DNA of 64,000 nucleotides from Serinicoccus profundi (GTDB lineage Bacteria; Actinomycetota; Actinomycetes; Actinomycetales; Dermatophilaceae), in assembly GCF_008001015.1 (NCBI RefSeq), contig NZ_CP042862.1, forward strand, positions 868,001 through 932,000, given 5' to 3'. The notes below the pieces were generated by a model. That model saw nothing but the letters and a program-made list of their open reading frames with translations. It had not been told where the DNA came from and did no database searches. Shown here piece after piece: positions 27,413 to 38,193 of the stretch (its first letter is position 1; each line of letters starts with the position of its first letter). The translations under genes were made by a program, and so were the position numbers.

Positions 27413-27486
27413 TGGAGCGGGTGACGGGAATCGAACCCGCGTAGCCAGTTTGGAAGACTGGGGCTCTACCATTGAGCTACACCCGC
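27413..27486 (-). tRNA. tRNA-Gly (anticodon TCC)
   Basis: On the minus strand it begins GCGGGTGTAGCTCAATGGTA and folds as a cloverleaf. Acceptor GCGGGTG pairs with CACCCGC; the anticodon loop CTTCCAA gives TCC; the T-arm is CGGGTTCGATTCCCG. The CCA end is encoded. Confidence 0.97.
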
Positions 27487-27570
27487 GTGACCAGCACGAA
27501 GTCGTCTCGCGGCCGGCCGAGCAGTTAGTCTAAACCCTTCACCCGGGGCGACCGTGACGCCGCCCCCCGA

Positions 27571-27647
27571 CGGGGTATGGCGCAGCTTGGTAGCGCGTCC
27601 GCTTTGGGAGCGGAAGGCCGCCGGTTCGAATCCGGCTACCCCGACCA
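27571..27647 (+). tRNA. tRNA-Pro (anticodon TGG)
   Basis: Acceptor CGGGGTA pairs with TACCCCG; the D-arm is GCGCAGCTTGGTAGCGC; the anticodon loop CTTTGGGA gives TGG; the T-arm is CCGGTTCGAATCCGG. CCA is encoded. It lies about 95 bp before trigger factor on the same strand. Confidence 0.97.
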
Positions 27648-27741
27648 CCTAGCATGGTGCTGATCCGCGTGCTCGCCCGCGGCCGCAGCTGTGCCCGGCG
27701 AGCCACGACATACCCCCGACATGACAACGGAGCAACCAGCA

Positions 27742-29103
27742 GTGAAGAGCGCTGTCGAGACCCTGACCCCGACCCGGGTCAAGCTGACCGTGGAGGTCCC
27801 CGCCGCGGACCTCCAGCCCCGGCTGGACGCCGCCTACAAGAGCATCGGCGCCAACGTGCAGATCCCGGGCTTCCGCAAGGGCAAGGTCCCGAACCGGATC
27901 ATCGACCAGCGATTCGGGCGCGGAGCCGTGGTGCAGGAGGCCGTCAACGAGGCGCTGCCGGAGTACTACACGCAGGCGATGACCGAGAACGACCTCACCC
28001 CCCTCGGCCAGCCCGAGGTCAACCTCACCTCGCTGCCGATGGAGGACGGCCAGGACCTCGCGTTCGAGGCCGAGGTCGACATCGTGCCGCAGTTCGAGCT
28101 GCCCGACTTCTCCGGGATCGAGGTCGAGGTCGAGCCGACCGAGGCCTCCGAGGAGGACCTCCAGGTCCGCATCGACAACCTGCGCGAGCGGTTCGGCACC
28201 CTCAAGCCGATCAAGCGCAAGGCCAAGACCGGCGACCACCTGACGATCGATCTGTCCGCAAAGATCGGCGACGAGGAGATCGACTCGGTGACCGGCGTCT
28301 CCTACGAGATCGGCTCGGGCACCATGCTCGACGGCCTCGACACCGCGCTGCGCGGCACCAAGGCCGGGGAGACGGTGGAGTTCCAGTCCCCGCTCGCCGG
28401 TGGCGACCGCAAGGGTGAGAAGGCTGACGTCACGGTGACCGTGCAGGCCGCCAAGGAGCGCGAGCTGCCCGCTCTGGACGACGAGTTCGCCCAGCTGGCG
28501 AGCCAGTTCGACACCATGGACGAGCTGCGCGCCGACCTGGCCCAGCAGGCCGAGCAGGGTGCGCGCTTCGAGCAGGGCGTCGCTGCCCGCGACAAGGTCC
28601 TCGAGGCCATGCTCGCGATGGTGGAGATCCCCGTGCCGGACAGCCTCGTCGAGGCCGAGGTGCACCGTCACCTCGAGGGCGAGAACCGCTTGGAGGACGA
28701 CGAGCACCGCGCCGAGGTGACCGAGTCGACGACCAAGGCGATGCAGACGCAGTTCCTGCTCGACGCGCTGGTCAAGCGCGACGAGGTCGAGGTCGACCAG
28801 GGCGAGCTCATCGAGTACATCATGATGACCGCGCAGCAGTACGGCATGAACGCCCAGCAGTTCGCGCAGCAGATCGACCAGCAGAACCAGGTGCCCGCCA
28901 TGGTCGCCGAGGTCGGTCGCCGCAAGGCGCTCGCCAACGTGCTCGAGCAGGCCAAGGTCACCGACACCGAGGGCAACGTCGTGGACCTGGACGCCATCGA
29001 GGGCGACGACGAGGACGCCGACGTCGAGCCGGGCGACCAGGTCATGGAGGCCGGGGACGACGAGGGCGCTGAGGCCGAGGTCGTCGAGGACACCAAGGCC
29101 TGA
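27742..29103 (+). CDS. tig: Trigger factor
   Basis: A 453-residue ribosome-bound chaperone and peptidyl-prolyl isomerase. The N-terminal domain begins VKSAVETLTPTRVKLTVEV and contains GFRKGKVP, the ribosome-binding signature; the FKBP-like domain lies around 155-240, then the helical C-terminal arms. The last 40 residues are acidic. I chose GTG 27742 from family N-termini; ATG 27721 would add seven residues. It sits upstream of the clpP1/clpP2/clpX genes, as in many bacteria, but a decayed gene and a transporter intervene. Confidence 0.95.
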   Translation: MKSAVETLTPTRVKLTVEVPAADLQPRLDAAYKSIGANVQIPGFRKGKVPNRIIDQRFGRGAVVQEAVNEALPEYYTQAMTENDLTPLGQPEVNLTSLPMEDGQDLAFEAEVDIVPQFELPDFSGIEVEVEPTEASEEDLQVRIDNLRERFGTLKPIKRKAKTGDHLTIDLSAKIGDEEIDSVTGVSYEIGSGTMLDGLDTALRGTKAGETVEFQSPLAGGDRKGEKADVTVTVQAAKERELPALDDEFAQLASQFDTMDELRADLAQQAEQGARFEQGVAARDKVLEAMLAMVEIPVPDSLVEAEVHRHLEGENRLEDDEHRAEVTESTTKAMQTQFLLDALVKRDEVEVDQGELIEYIMMTAQQYGMNAQQFAQQIDQQNQVPAMVAEVGRRKALANVLEQAKVTDTEGNVVDLDAIEGDDEDADVEPGDQVMEAGDDEGAEAEVVEDTKA

Positions 29104-29118
29104 CCCCCTACGCACGGT

Positions 29119-29182
29119 GCGCGACTGCACCGGGTATGCCGCCCAGCAGGGCGAGTTCACGGCATACCTGGTGCAGTCGCGC
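29119..29182. repeat. 64-bp palindrome (family C), copy 1
   Basis: Arms 29119-29141 and 29160-29182 pair almost fully (GCGCGACTGCACC with GGTGCAGTCGCGC, then GGTATGCCG with CGGCATACC) around an 18-base loop. It starts 15 bp after tig and could terminate it. Copy 2 lies at 29785-29848 in the same orientation, both followed by TTCTGCGTG. Confidence 0.9.
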
Positions 29183-29202
29183 TTCTGCGTGTTCAGGGTG
29201 GG

Positions 29203-29743
29203 GTGTGCATCACTTCTGCGCCCACGGGGAGGGAGCAGGTGCGGGTGGACGGCTACGTGCTCGCCCGGGCCGTGCTGCTGGTCGCGCCGGCCGACGCCTT
29301 CGTGTCCCACCACACCGCGGCCGAGCTCTGGGGCGGCGTCGTCCCGCACGCGGTGCGCCCGCACGTCAGCGTGCCGACGGGGCGGCCTCGGTCTGCCCGG
29401 GAGGATCTCGTCGTGCACGCCTCGTCGCGGGAGCCGGTGGTCTTCCGGGGCCAGCGGGTCACCACACCGATGGACACCTTCCTCGACTGCGCCCGCCTGC
29501 TCGACCTCGTCGACCTGGTGGTGCTGGGCGACAGCCTCGTGACCAGGCGCCGGATCACGCCCGAGCAGCTGCAGGGAGGACTTCGAGGACGCTCGGTGGC
29601 GCATCGTCATGCTCGTCGGCGCAGACATCTACCGCACGCCAGGGCGCACGGTGGAGCGTCTGCGGCGGATCTTCGCCGCGCGGGGCATCCCGCTCGGACC
29701 CCCGAGTGATGAGTGGCGCCGCCACTTCCCGGGGCGGGGCTGA
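29203..29743 (+). pseudogene. Remnant of a DUF559 (AbiEi/Vsr-like) gene with internal deletion
   Basis: Part one (to about 29575) reads SHHTAAELWGGVVPH and VTTPMDTFLDCARLLDLVDL and aligns with residues about 15-115 of the DUF559 protein at 45218-46006. Then the frame shifts; bases from about 29579 to the TGA at 29743 encode EDFEDARWRIVMLVGADIYRTP and HFPGRG, matching the end of that protein. The central PD-(D/E)XK nuclease core (about 90 residues) and the N-terminus are missing. An uninterrupted reading frame to 29709 exists but its tail is out-of-frame noise. Flanked by family C palindromes. Confidence 0.75.
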
Positions 29744-29784
29744 GCTCCTGCGGGCGGTCGGGCGAGCCCGGCCCGGTGGTGGGT

Positions 29785-29848
29785 GCGCGACTGCAGCGGA
29801 TATGTCGCCCATGAGGGCGGTCTCACGGCATACCCGGTGCAGTCGCGC
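29785..29848. repeat. 64-bp palindrome (family C), copy 2
   Basis: Arms 29785-29807 and 29826-29848 pair with a few mismatches; length and loop size are identical to copy 1. The two copies are direct repeats 666 bp apart and bracket the DUF559 remnant. This copy also lies 22 bp past the stop of the convergent EamA gene. Confidence 0.88.
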
Positions 29849-29870
29849 TTCTGCGTGGTGAGGGGAGCGG

Positions 29871-30803
29871 TCAGGGCAGGAGCGCCCCGGCGCGCTCGGG
29901 GGCGCGCACGGACGGCTCGGCCGCCCGTCGCTCGTGCAGCGCGAGCGCGACGACGCTGCCGACGACCAGGGCCATGCCGAGCCACTGGGTCGGCCCGGGC
30001 CGGCTGCCGAAGGCGATGACCCCGACGGCGGCGGCGGTGAGTGGGAAGGCCAGCTCGGCGAGGGTCGCCCGCGACGCCGGGGTATGCCGTAGCGCCAGGT
30101 AGTAGAGCGTCATCGCCGCGAGCCCGGGGAGGAGGGCGAGGGCGAGGATGGACGGGGCCGCGGACAGCGGGACCGCCAGGGGCGTCCCGGTGAGGGCGGC
30201 GATGACGGCGAGGGTCACCAGACCGACGGCGAAGCGCAGCGCGGTGAGGTCGACGAAGCGCAGCTCGGCGCTGGCGGCTCGTCCCAGGACGGTGCCGGCG
30301 GCCCACAGGGCCGCAGCCCCGAGCGCCAGCAACGCCGCCTGCGCCGAGCTCACCGATACCGCGAAGGGGTCGGCGAAGGTCATGAGCCAGGCCCCGATCA
30401 CGGCCGGTGCGAGGAAGAGCAGGTAGGACCGGCGCAGGCGCTCACCCAGCAGCACGGCCGCCAGGGCCAGGGCGATGAAGGGCTGCAGCTTCTGCAGGAC
30501 CTGGGGCGTGATCGGGTCGCCGAGGCGGAAGGCAGCGGTGAACAGTGTCGTCGCCAGCGCCGAGCTGCCGGCCCCGATGACCAGGACGCTCACCTGCGTC
30601 CGCAGGCTGCTGGCCCGCCAGCGGCGCAGCGCCGGGAGGAGCCAGGGCAGCAGGATCAGGGTGAGGAGCACGTGCTCCCAGAAGACGATGGCCAGGGAGG
30701 GCAGCTCGCGGGCGAGCGGTCCTCGCCAGAGGGCCGACAGCCCCCAGAACGAGGCGGCCAGGGCCACCAGCCAGGTCCGGTCGGTGCGCAGCGTCTGGGT
30801 CAC
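29871..30803 (-). CDS. EamA/DMT-family permease
   Basis: A 310-residue membrane protein with ten predicted transmembrane helices and two EamA repeats (about residues 10-145 and 160-290). Repeat ends show QKLQPFIALALAAVLLGERL and LAELAFPLTAAAVGV, typical of the drug/metabolite transporter superfamily. The substrate is unknown. GTG 30803 is chosen at the natural N-terminus; the frame is open to 30947. It is divergent from clpP1. Confidence 0.88.
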   Translation of the reverse strand: MTQTLRTDRTWLVALAASFWGLSALWRGPLARELPSLAIVFWEHVLLTLILLPWLLPALRRWRASSLRTQVSVLVIGAGSSALATTLFTAAFRLGDPITPQVLQKLQPFIALALAAVLLGERLRRSYLLFLAPAVIGAWLMTFADPFAVSVSSAQAALLALGAAALWAAGTVLGRAASAELRFVDLTALRFAVGLVTLAVIAALTGTPLAVPLSAAPSILALALLPGLAAMTLYYLALRHTPASRATLAELAFPLTAAAVGVIAFGSRPGPTQWLGMALVVGSVVALALHERRAAEPSVRAPERAGALLP

Positions 30804-30927
30804 CAGCCAAGCCTCGCACGGCCGGGCGCTCCCCGGTGCCGTGGGAGGCCATCGCCCGGGGGAGCATCGACGGGCTCGGCCACGTCCACCGTGGCGGAGC
30901 GTCGCCGCGCCGGCCGGTCGGCGTCGT

Positions 30928-30945
30928 TGTGCGCTCACGGCGAAC
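30928..30945 (+). promoter_or_regulatory. ClgR-like operator upstream of clpP1
   Basis: CGCTCACGGCG (30932-30942) fits the ClgR core CGC-Y-N-A-N-R-GCG reported for actinobacterial clp promoters, and the 3' flank AAC fits too. It lies about 55 bp before TAGGGT (30985-30990), a -10-like box, and about 105 bp before the clpP1 ATG, a good place for an activator. clgR itself is not in the window. Confidence 0.5.
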
Positions 30946-31048
30946 ACGGCCCCGGTAGGGGAGTTTCACGACGGGGCCGGGCGTTAGGGTCACTGACAAG
31001 CACACGTGCCGCACGGCATACCCCGGACGAAGCGAGGGAAAGCAGCAC

Positions 31049-31657
31049 ATGACTGACGACACCACGATGGCAGAGCGCCCGGCACCGGCGGGTCTGGACG
31101 ACCAGATCTACAACCGGCTGCTTAAGGAACGCATCATCTTCCTCGGCTCGGACGTGCGCGACGACAACGCCAACGCGATCTGCGCCCAGCTGCTCCTCCT
31201 CGCCGCGGAGGACCCGGAGAAGGACATCTGGCTCTACATCAACTCCCCGGGTGGCTCGGTGACCGCCGGTATGGCGATCTTCGACACCATGCAGTGGATC
31301 CCCAACGACGTCGCCACCGTGGCGATGGGCCTGGCCGCCTCGATGGGGCAGTTCCTGCTCTCCGCGGGCGAGCCCGGCAAGCGCTACGCCACGCCGCACG
31401 CCCGGGTGATGATGCACCAGCCCTCGGGCGGCATCGGTGGCACCGCCTCCGACATCAAGATCCAGGCCGAGCAGATGCTGCACATCAAGAAGCAGATGGC
31501 CGAGCTCATCGCCGAGCACACCGGCCAGAGCGTGGAGCAGATCACCCGCGACTCCGACCGCGACCGCTGGTTCACCGCGGCCGAGGCCAAGGAGTACGGC
31601 TTCGTCGACCACGTCTACGAGCGCTCCGACGACGCGCCGTCGTCGCCCACCTCCTGA
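31049..31657 (+). CDS. clpP1: ATP-dependent Clp protease proteolytic subunit 1
   Basis: A 202-residue serine peptidase of the Clp chamber. The catalytic triad is visible: Ser in [10 protein letters not shown], His in [10 protein letters not shown] and Asp in [18 protein letters not shown]-type loop ([10 protein letters not shown]) present. Actinobacteria need ClpP1 and ClpP2 together to form the active tetradecamer. The next gene, clpP2, starts 36 bp downstream and is cotranscribed. A ClgR-like site lies upstream. Confidence 0.96.
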   Translation: MTDDTTMAERPAPAGLDDQIYNRLLKERIIFLGSDVRDDNANAICAQLLLLAAEDPEKDIWLYINSPGGSVTAGMAIFDTMQWIPNDVATVAMGLAASMGQFLLSAGEPGKRYATPHARVMMHQPSGGIGGTASDIKIQAEQMLHIKKQMAELIAEHTGQSVEQITRDSDRDRWFTAAEAKEYGFVDHVYERSDDAPSSPTS

Positions 31658-31693
31658 CCGGCCACCCGACGCGAGAAGAGAGCTGATCTCACC

Positions 31694-32404
31694 ATGACCT
31701 ACCCCCAGCAGCAGAGCCCGTATGCCGGTGGTGCCTGGATGGGCGCCCCGGCCCAGCAGCCTCGTGGTGGCGTCCCCGCGCCGCTGGCCCCGAGCAGCCG
31801 CTACATCCTCCCGCAGTTCGAGGAGCGCACGTCCTACGGCACCAAGCGCCAGGACCCCTACACCAAGCTCTTCGAGGACCGGATCATCTTCCTCGGTGTC
31901 CAGGTCGACGACGCGTCGGCCGACGACATCATCGCCCAGCTCATCGTGCTGGAGAGCCAGGACCCGGACCGCGACATCCTCATGTACATCAACAGCCCCG
32001 GCGGCAGCTTCACCGCGCTGACGGCGATCTACGACACGATGCAGTACATCAAGCCGGACGTCCAGACGTTCGTCGTCGGCCAGGCTGCCTCGGCCGCGGC
32101 CGTCCTGCTGGCCGCCGGCGCCAAGGGCAAGCGGTTCGCGCTGCCCAACGCGCGGGTGCTCATCCACCAGCCCGCGCTGGCCGGCGGCGACTACGGTCAG
32201 GCGTCCGACATCGAGATCCAGGCCAACGAGGTGCTCCGCATGCGCACCTGGCTCGAGGAGACCTGGGCCAAGCACTCCGGGCGCACCGTCGAGCAGGTCC
32301 AGAAGGACATCGAGCGCGACAAGATCCTCACCGCCGCCGAGGCCAAGGACTACGGCCTGGTCGATGAGGTGCTCAACTCGCGCAAGGGGTCGCTGGAGGA
32401 CTGA
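31694..32404 (+). CDS. clpP2: ATP-dependent Clp protease proteolytic subunit 2
   Basis: A 236-residue ClpP. The triad residues lie in [23 protein letters not shown] and KDIERDKIL. Compared with ClpP1 it has about 40 extra N-terminal residues rich in Gln/Pro/Gly ([11 protein letters not shown]) that are probably removed by processing, as known for mycobacterial ClpP subunits. It is cotranscribed with clpP1. Confidence 0.95.
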   Translation: MTYPQQQSPYAGGAWMGAPAQQPRGGVPAPLAPSSRYILPQFEERTSYGTKRQDPYTKLFEDRIIFLGVQVDDASADDIIAQLIVLESQDPDRDILMYINSPGGSFTALTAIYDTMQYIKPDVQTFVVGQAASAAAVLLAAGAKGKRFALPNARVLIHQPALAGGDYGQASDIEIQANEVLRMRTWLEETWAKHSGRTVEQVQKDIERDKILTAAEAKDYGLVDEVLNSRKGSLED

Positions 32405-32445
32405 GGGCCGCGGCGGCTCACCGTGAGCACCGAGGGCGACTGGGC

Positions 32446-34023
32446 GTGATGCGGTTGCTGAGCTGGGCGCAACGCGGCATGGGCCTGCTGTTGCTCGTGC
32501 TCGCGGTGTCCGCCGTGGTCGCCCCTGTCACGAGTTGGTTCGTCCTGTCGGCGAGGACGGTGTGGATCCTGACCGCGCTCGTCCTGGTGCTCTGGTGGCT
32601 GGGACGCCGCCGCTCCGCCCCCGTCGCCCGCCTGGTGCAGCGTCGTCCGCGGCGGGTGGTTGCTGTGGGTGCCGCGGTCGGCGGCCTGCTCGTGCTGGCT
32701 CATCTGCCGCTCGCTCAGATCGACTTCGGCTGGGACGCCCGCCAGGTCGTGTGGGGCGTCGAGGAGCTGGTGGCCGGTGAGCCGCTCACGCAGGGGCGCC
32801 ACAACTACTTCTCGAAGTACCCCAACAACGTCCCGATCCTGGCCCTGTTCACCCCTGGTGCGATGCTCGGGGCCGAGCTCGGACTCTCGCCCGTGGTGTC
32901 GATGCTGCTCCTCCAGGGGCTGGGGGTCGGGGTCATCATCTGGTGCCTGGGCGCCACGATGGTGCTGCTCGACCGACCGGGGTCCGTGCTTCCCGTACAG
33001 GCCCTGGCGACGGCTCTGCTGGGCCTCAACGCCCAGACCGCCATCCCCTACTCCGACGTGCCGGCTGCGACGTTCGTGGCGGTGTGCCTCTGGGCCGCGG
33101 TCCGAGCGGACGTGACCCGGCGCCGACGCTGGTGGGTCGTGGCGCTCGCCGCGCTCGTCGCGGCGGTCTCGATCAAGGTGTATGCCATCGCCCTGGCCTG
33201 CGGAGCGCTCGCCTTGGTGCCCGCTCTGGCGCGCCGACGGGGAGCCACGGTGGCCGTGGCTGCCGTCGTGGGCGGCGCGGTGGCGCTGGGTGCTGGTGTC
33301 GCAGCCACCACGACGGCGGCTGCCAGGTTGACGCAGCTGCCGGCCGAGCGGCTCGAGCAGATCCAGGATCCCTACCCGGTGGAGCACTTCCTGGCCATGG
33401 GGACCTACGACTCTCAGGACCCGTCGCCGACGCGCGTCTACGGGGGCTGGAACTGGGAGCATGCGTCGGCGATGAAGCACGAGCGCGACCCGGAGCTGCG
33501 CCGGGAGATCTCCCGCCAGAAGATCCGCACCCAGGTCCTGGAACGGGGCGTGGTCGGAAATCTCTCCTTCACCACCCGCAAGATCGCCTGGACGTGGGGC
33601 GATGGCACTTTCTGGGCCCACGGTGAGGGTGTCGACCGGGAGAAGCCCGGCCTCCTCCCGGAGCGGTGGAGCCCGGTCCAGGCCTGGTTCATCGGCTCCG
33701 GAGAGCCATACCGCCAGGTGGTGGCTCCCGTGCTCCACAGCCTCTGGACGGCGACCCTTCTCCTCACCGCCCTCGGGCTCTGGCGAGCCCGGGCCCGGCC
33801 CTGGGTCGTCGCCTGCTGGGTGAGCCTGCTGGCGCTGACGGGCTATCTCGCCCTGTTCGAGGCCCGGCCGCGCTACCTCGTGGCTCTGCTCCCTGTCCTG
33901 CTCGTCCTCGCGGGGCTGACCGCGGGCTCTACGCCGTCACGGGGTTCCGCTGACAGCGGACGGAGGGCCCAACACGCGGACGGCGCCGGGAAAACCGTGC
34001 CGAAACCCGCCCCGGCAAGGTAG
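32446..34023 (+). CDS. Polytopic GT-C-like membrane protein
   Basis: A 525-residue membrane protein with about 10-12 transmembrane helices and a soluble loop near residues 300-400. FGWDARQVVWGVEE with acidic Asp after TM2-3, and NYFSKYPNNVPILAL, resemble the first-loop Asp and Y-x-x-Y-P-N-N motifs of GT-C/GT39-type lipid-linked-sugar transferases, so a glycosyltransferase role is likely but unproven. ATG 32449 or GTG 32446 starts it. It lies between clpP2 and clpX, an order not usual in actinobacteria, where these Clp genes tend to be adjacent or nearly so. Confidence 0.65.
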   Translation: MMRLLSWAQRGMGLLLLVLAVSAVVAPVTSWFVLSARTVWILTALVLVLWWLGRRRSAPVARLVQRRPRRVVAVGAAVGGLLVLAHLPLAQIDFGWDARQVVWGVEELVAGEPLTQGRHNYFSKYPNNVPILALFTPGAMLGAELGLSPVVSMLLLQGLGVGVIIWCLGATMVLLDRPGSVLPVQALATALLGLNAQTAIPYSDVPAATFVAVCLWAAVRADVTRRRRWWVVALAALVAAVSIKVYAIALACGALALVPALARRRGATVAVAAVVGGAVALGAGVAATTTAAARLTQLPAERLEQIQDPYPVEHFLAMGTYDSQDPSPTRVYGGWNWEHASAMKHERDPELRREISRQKIRTQVLERGVVGNLSFTTRKIAWTWGDGTFWAHGEGVDREKPGLLPERWSPVQAWFIGSGEPYRQVVAPVLHSLWTATLLLTALGLWRARARPWVVACWVSLLALTGYLALFEARPRYLVALLPVLLVLAGLTAGSTPSRGSADSGRRAQHADGAGKTVPKPAPAR

Positions 34024-34095
34024 CGTCGGGGGAACACAGGGGCGAGCCCGTGCTCGTCCCCTGGACCACCGGCCGACGCCAGGAAGGACGACCAC

Positions 34096-35373
<1,278 letters not shown>

Positions 35374-35397
35374 CGCACGTCGGGTGCACAGTCGGTC

Positions 35398-35438
35398 CGG
35401 CGGGCTGCCGGGTCGTCCCGGGTATGCCGTGCCCGCCG
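35398..35438. terminator. Possible terminator after clpX
   Basis: CGGCGGGC (35398-35405) pairs with GCCCGCCG (35431-35438), and CCGGG/CCCGG pair inside. It lies 25 bp past the clpX stop and before the convergent DUF202 gene. The loop is long, so it is only a candidate. Confidence 0.4.
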
Positions 35439-35499
35439 ACGACGTGTCGGGTGGTCCCAGGTGCAGCGCGCGTGCGGCGGTGCCGCTGCGTACGCATCC

Positions 35500-35856
35500 T
35501 CAGCCCAGGCGCTCGAGCCCCGTGCGCAGCACGTAGACCGCGGCGGCGACCCCGACGAGGCCCAGCGTGAGGCTGGCGGCCGCGAAGGCCAGGCCGTCCT
35601 CGGCCAGGGTGTCCTTGCGGTGGAGCCAGACGTGCACGCGGCGGTAGCGCGCTGTCGCCCGGTGGTAGGCCCAGGCCGCGCCGGCCACCCCCGCCGCGCC
35701 GACCGCTGCCGCCGGGACGAGCCCGAGCTGGTCGCCGGCATACCGTGCGATGGCCGCCGAGACGACCGCCAGCGCCAGTGCGGTGCGGCGCCAGGCCAGG
35801 AGCGTGCGCTCGGGCTGAAGGCCGGGGTCGTAGGGGCGGCGCAGCTGCTCGGTCAT
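35500..35856 (-). CDS. DUF202 family membrane protein (second of pair)
   Basis: A 118-residue protein with [15 protein letters not shown] near the N-terminus, the DUF202 signature, and three transmembrane helices. Function unknown. The ATG at 35856 overlaps the stop of the upstream DUF202 gene (ATGA), so the pair is translationally coupled; the two may form a heteromer. Confidence 0.85.
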   Translation of the reverse strand: MTEQLRRPYDPGLQPERTLLAWRRTALALAVVSAAIARYAGDQLGLVPAAAVGAAGVAGAAWAYHRATARYRRVHVWLHRKDTLAEDGLAFAAASLTLGLVGVAAAVYVLRTGLERLG

Positions 35857-36224
35857 ACGAGCAGGCCGATGGCGACGAGCAGGGTGGCCAGCAGCACCCC
35901 GACCGCGATGACCGAGCCGATGGTCAGTGGGGGCAGGGTGCGGCCCTCCCGGATGGCACGCTCGACGCGGAACCACCCCACCCACGCCTGCAGCGAGGCG
36001 AGCATCCCGAGGACGACGAAGACGGCGGAGGCCGCGAGCCGGTAGCCCGGCGCGATCGGCACCGCCAGCGCCTCGAGCGCGACGCCTGCCGCGAGGAAGG
36101 CCAGCGCGGTGCGGATCCACGCGAGGAAGGTGCGCTCGTTGGCCAGGCTGAAGCGCGGGTCGGGGTCGGTGCCCAGGGCGTAGACGGACCGGGGGAAGCG
36201 GGGGCGGGAGTCGCGCTCGCTCAT
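35853..36224 (-). CDS. DUF202/YidH-type membrane protein (first of pair)
   Basis: A 123-residue protein with LANERTFLAWIRTALAFLAAG, the DUF202/YidH motif, and three transmembrane helices. It is the upstream half of a coupled DUF202 pair. ATG 36224 is chosen; the frame is open seven codons further. The two proteins share the RTxLAWxRTALA motif but differ elsewhere, consistent with an ancient duplication. Confidence 0.85.
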   Translation of the reverse strand: MSERDSRPRFPRSVYALGTDPDPRFSLANERTFLAWIRTALAFLAAGVALEALAVPIAPGYRLAASAVFVVLGMLASLQAWVGWFRVERAIREGRTLPPLTIGSVIAVGVLLATLLVAIGLLV

Positions 36225-36279
36225 CGCGGGGTCCTCTCTGCGCACTGGTCAGCCATGGCGGCCAGCATAGGGAGCCCGA

Positions 36280-36828
36280 TCAGAGGTCGTCCTGACGGTG
36301 CAGGTGGCGGAGCCGGGCATAGCCGGCCAGGCCGGCGGCGAGCAGCGCCAGCCCCAGGACCGAGGGCACCGGGCCACCGCCCTCCTGCGCCCCGGACGCG
36401 AGCGCCGCCAGCGCCCAGAACACCGTCACCACGCCCGCGACGACACCCACGCGGACGGCATACCGGCGGAGCACGGCGCGCGGCACCGTCGCCTGGGGCG
36501 GCACGGAGGCCGCGAGGGCGGCGCTCGTGTGCACGAGCAGCAGGCTCCACGCGGCCGGGAGCAGCGCCCAGTGCCACGGCCCCGGCACCCCGGCCCACCA
36601 CGCCGCGATCGCCCAGAGGAGGAAGAAGGCGGGCATGATGCCGTTCGGCTGCACCACGACGAGGGCGCCCAGCACGACGGTGCCGATCCAGGCCACGGGG
36701 CCGCCGCCGCCGGCCGCGACGAGGCACAGGGCGTAGCCGACCGCACCGAGGAGGGCGACGAGCCGCACCCGCAGGTGGCTCGGGGAGGCGGTCCGCAGGT
36801 TGACCCAGTGCTCGCGCAGCTCTCCCAC
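36280..36828 (-). CDS. Hypothetical polytopic membrane protein
   Basis: A 182-residue protein with about five or six transmembrane helices and short loops. I recognise no family. The GTG at 36828 is one base from the DUF58 stop, so it is the last gene of the DUF4129-MoxR-DUF58 operon. The frame is open into DUF58 in another frame, which is an artefact of GC content. Confidence 0.65.
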   Translation of the reverse strand: MGELREHWVNLRTASPSHLRVRLVALLGAVGYALCLVAAGGGGPVAWIGTVVLGALVVVQPNGIMPAFFLLWAIAAWWAGVPGPWHWALLPAAWSLLLVHTSAALAASVPPQATVPRAVLRRYAVRVGVVAGVVTVFWALAALASGAQEGGGPVPSVLGLALLAAGLAGYARLRHLHRQDDL

Positions 36829-36829
36829 G

Positions 36830-38193
36830 TCAGACCCCCACGCGGCGGCGACGGTGGGCGAGCTCGAGCAGCACGACGTCCAGACTCCCTGGTCCCAGCC
36901 AGGGGACCACGGCCACGCCCTGGGCGCGGATCGCCCGGATCTCCCGGTCACGCTCCAGCATCCGGATCCGCCAGGCGGTGCGGGCCAGCGGGTCACGCTC
37001 GGCGCTCGGGGCCAGTCGGTCGGTGGCCTCGCCCAGCGCGTCGACGACGACGACCGAGGTCCCGCGTGCCGCCAGCGTGGCCGCCTGGGTGAGCGCATCG
37101 GGGGAGACGAGGGCGGAGATCATGACGACGAGGGTGCCGGAGCCGATGCCGAGGTGGACGCGCCGAGGATCGGTCTCCTCGTCCACCGATGCGCGCACCC
37201 GGCTGAGCGTGTCGAGGATACGGACGCCGTGCCGCCTGCCCGTGCCCACCGGGACGGTGAGCGGCGTGCGGGCCGAGAGGACCCGCAGGCTGGCCCGGTC
37301 GCCCTGCTGCAGGAAGTGCTCGGCCACGGCCGCGGCCGCCCGCACCGAGCGGTCCAGCGAGCTGGACTCCCCGGAGAGGCCCCCCGAGCGCCCGAGGTCG
37401 TAGTGCGCGTCGACGAGCACGGCGACGTGGGTGTCCTGGTCGGCGTAGCTCGAGGTGACGTGCAGCTCGCCGGTCCGGCTGGAGCGCGGCCAGTGGATGC
37501 GGCGCAGGCGGTCGCCCACCTGGAAGGGGCGGATCGTCGCGAACTCGCTGCCCTCCCCGGGCCGCGTCGAGCGGTGCATTCCGACCAGGCCCCGGGGGTG
37601 GGGGGCCGGCGCGGAGGTGTCGAAGGCCGCGGGTTGCGGCAGCACGCGCAGACCCTGTGCCTCCATCGACAGCGGCCCCCAGCGGTAGGACCCCCAGGCG
37701 CCGCTCGCCGCCACCTGCATGGGGCCGATCCGGCGCACCCCCCACCGGGTGACCCGGACCCCGACCGGCAACCGGCGGTAGCCCTGGACCTGCGGCCCCT
37801 CCGCCTCGGCCACGGCGCAGGTCCGCTGCACGAGCAGCCCGTCGCTGTCGCGCGCCTGACGCATCTTCTCCTGTAGCACCGCGGTGACGAAGGGAGCGGG
37901 GGTGAGCGCGGCCGAGAGCACCTCGGCTCCCTCGACCGGCTCGATGTCGGCGACCGCCAACGCCTGGTCGCCCTCGCGCACCTGGGCGTGGGAGAGCGCG
38001 AAGCGGTGGTCGGGCCGCTCCTGCGGCCGGGTGGCCAGGCTCCACGCCAGCACCATGGCGAGCGGGGAGACGAGCACGAGCAGGTCGGGGCGCCGCCACA
38101 GCAGGGCCACCGGCGCGATGGCCAGCACGGCGACCAGGCACCGCTGGAAGGCGTGCGTGGGCCGCCAGGCGTCGGAGCGCTCGAGGACGGCCA

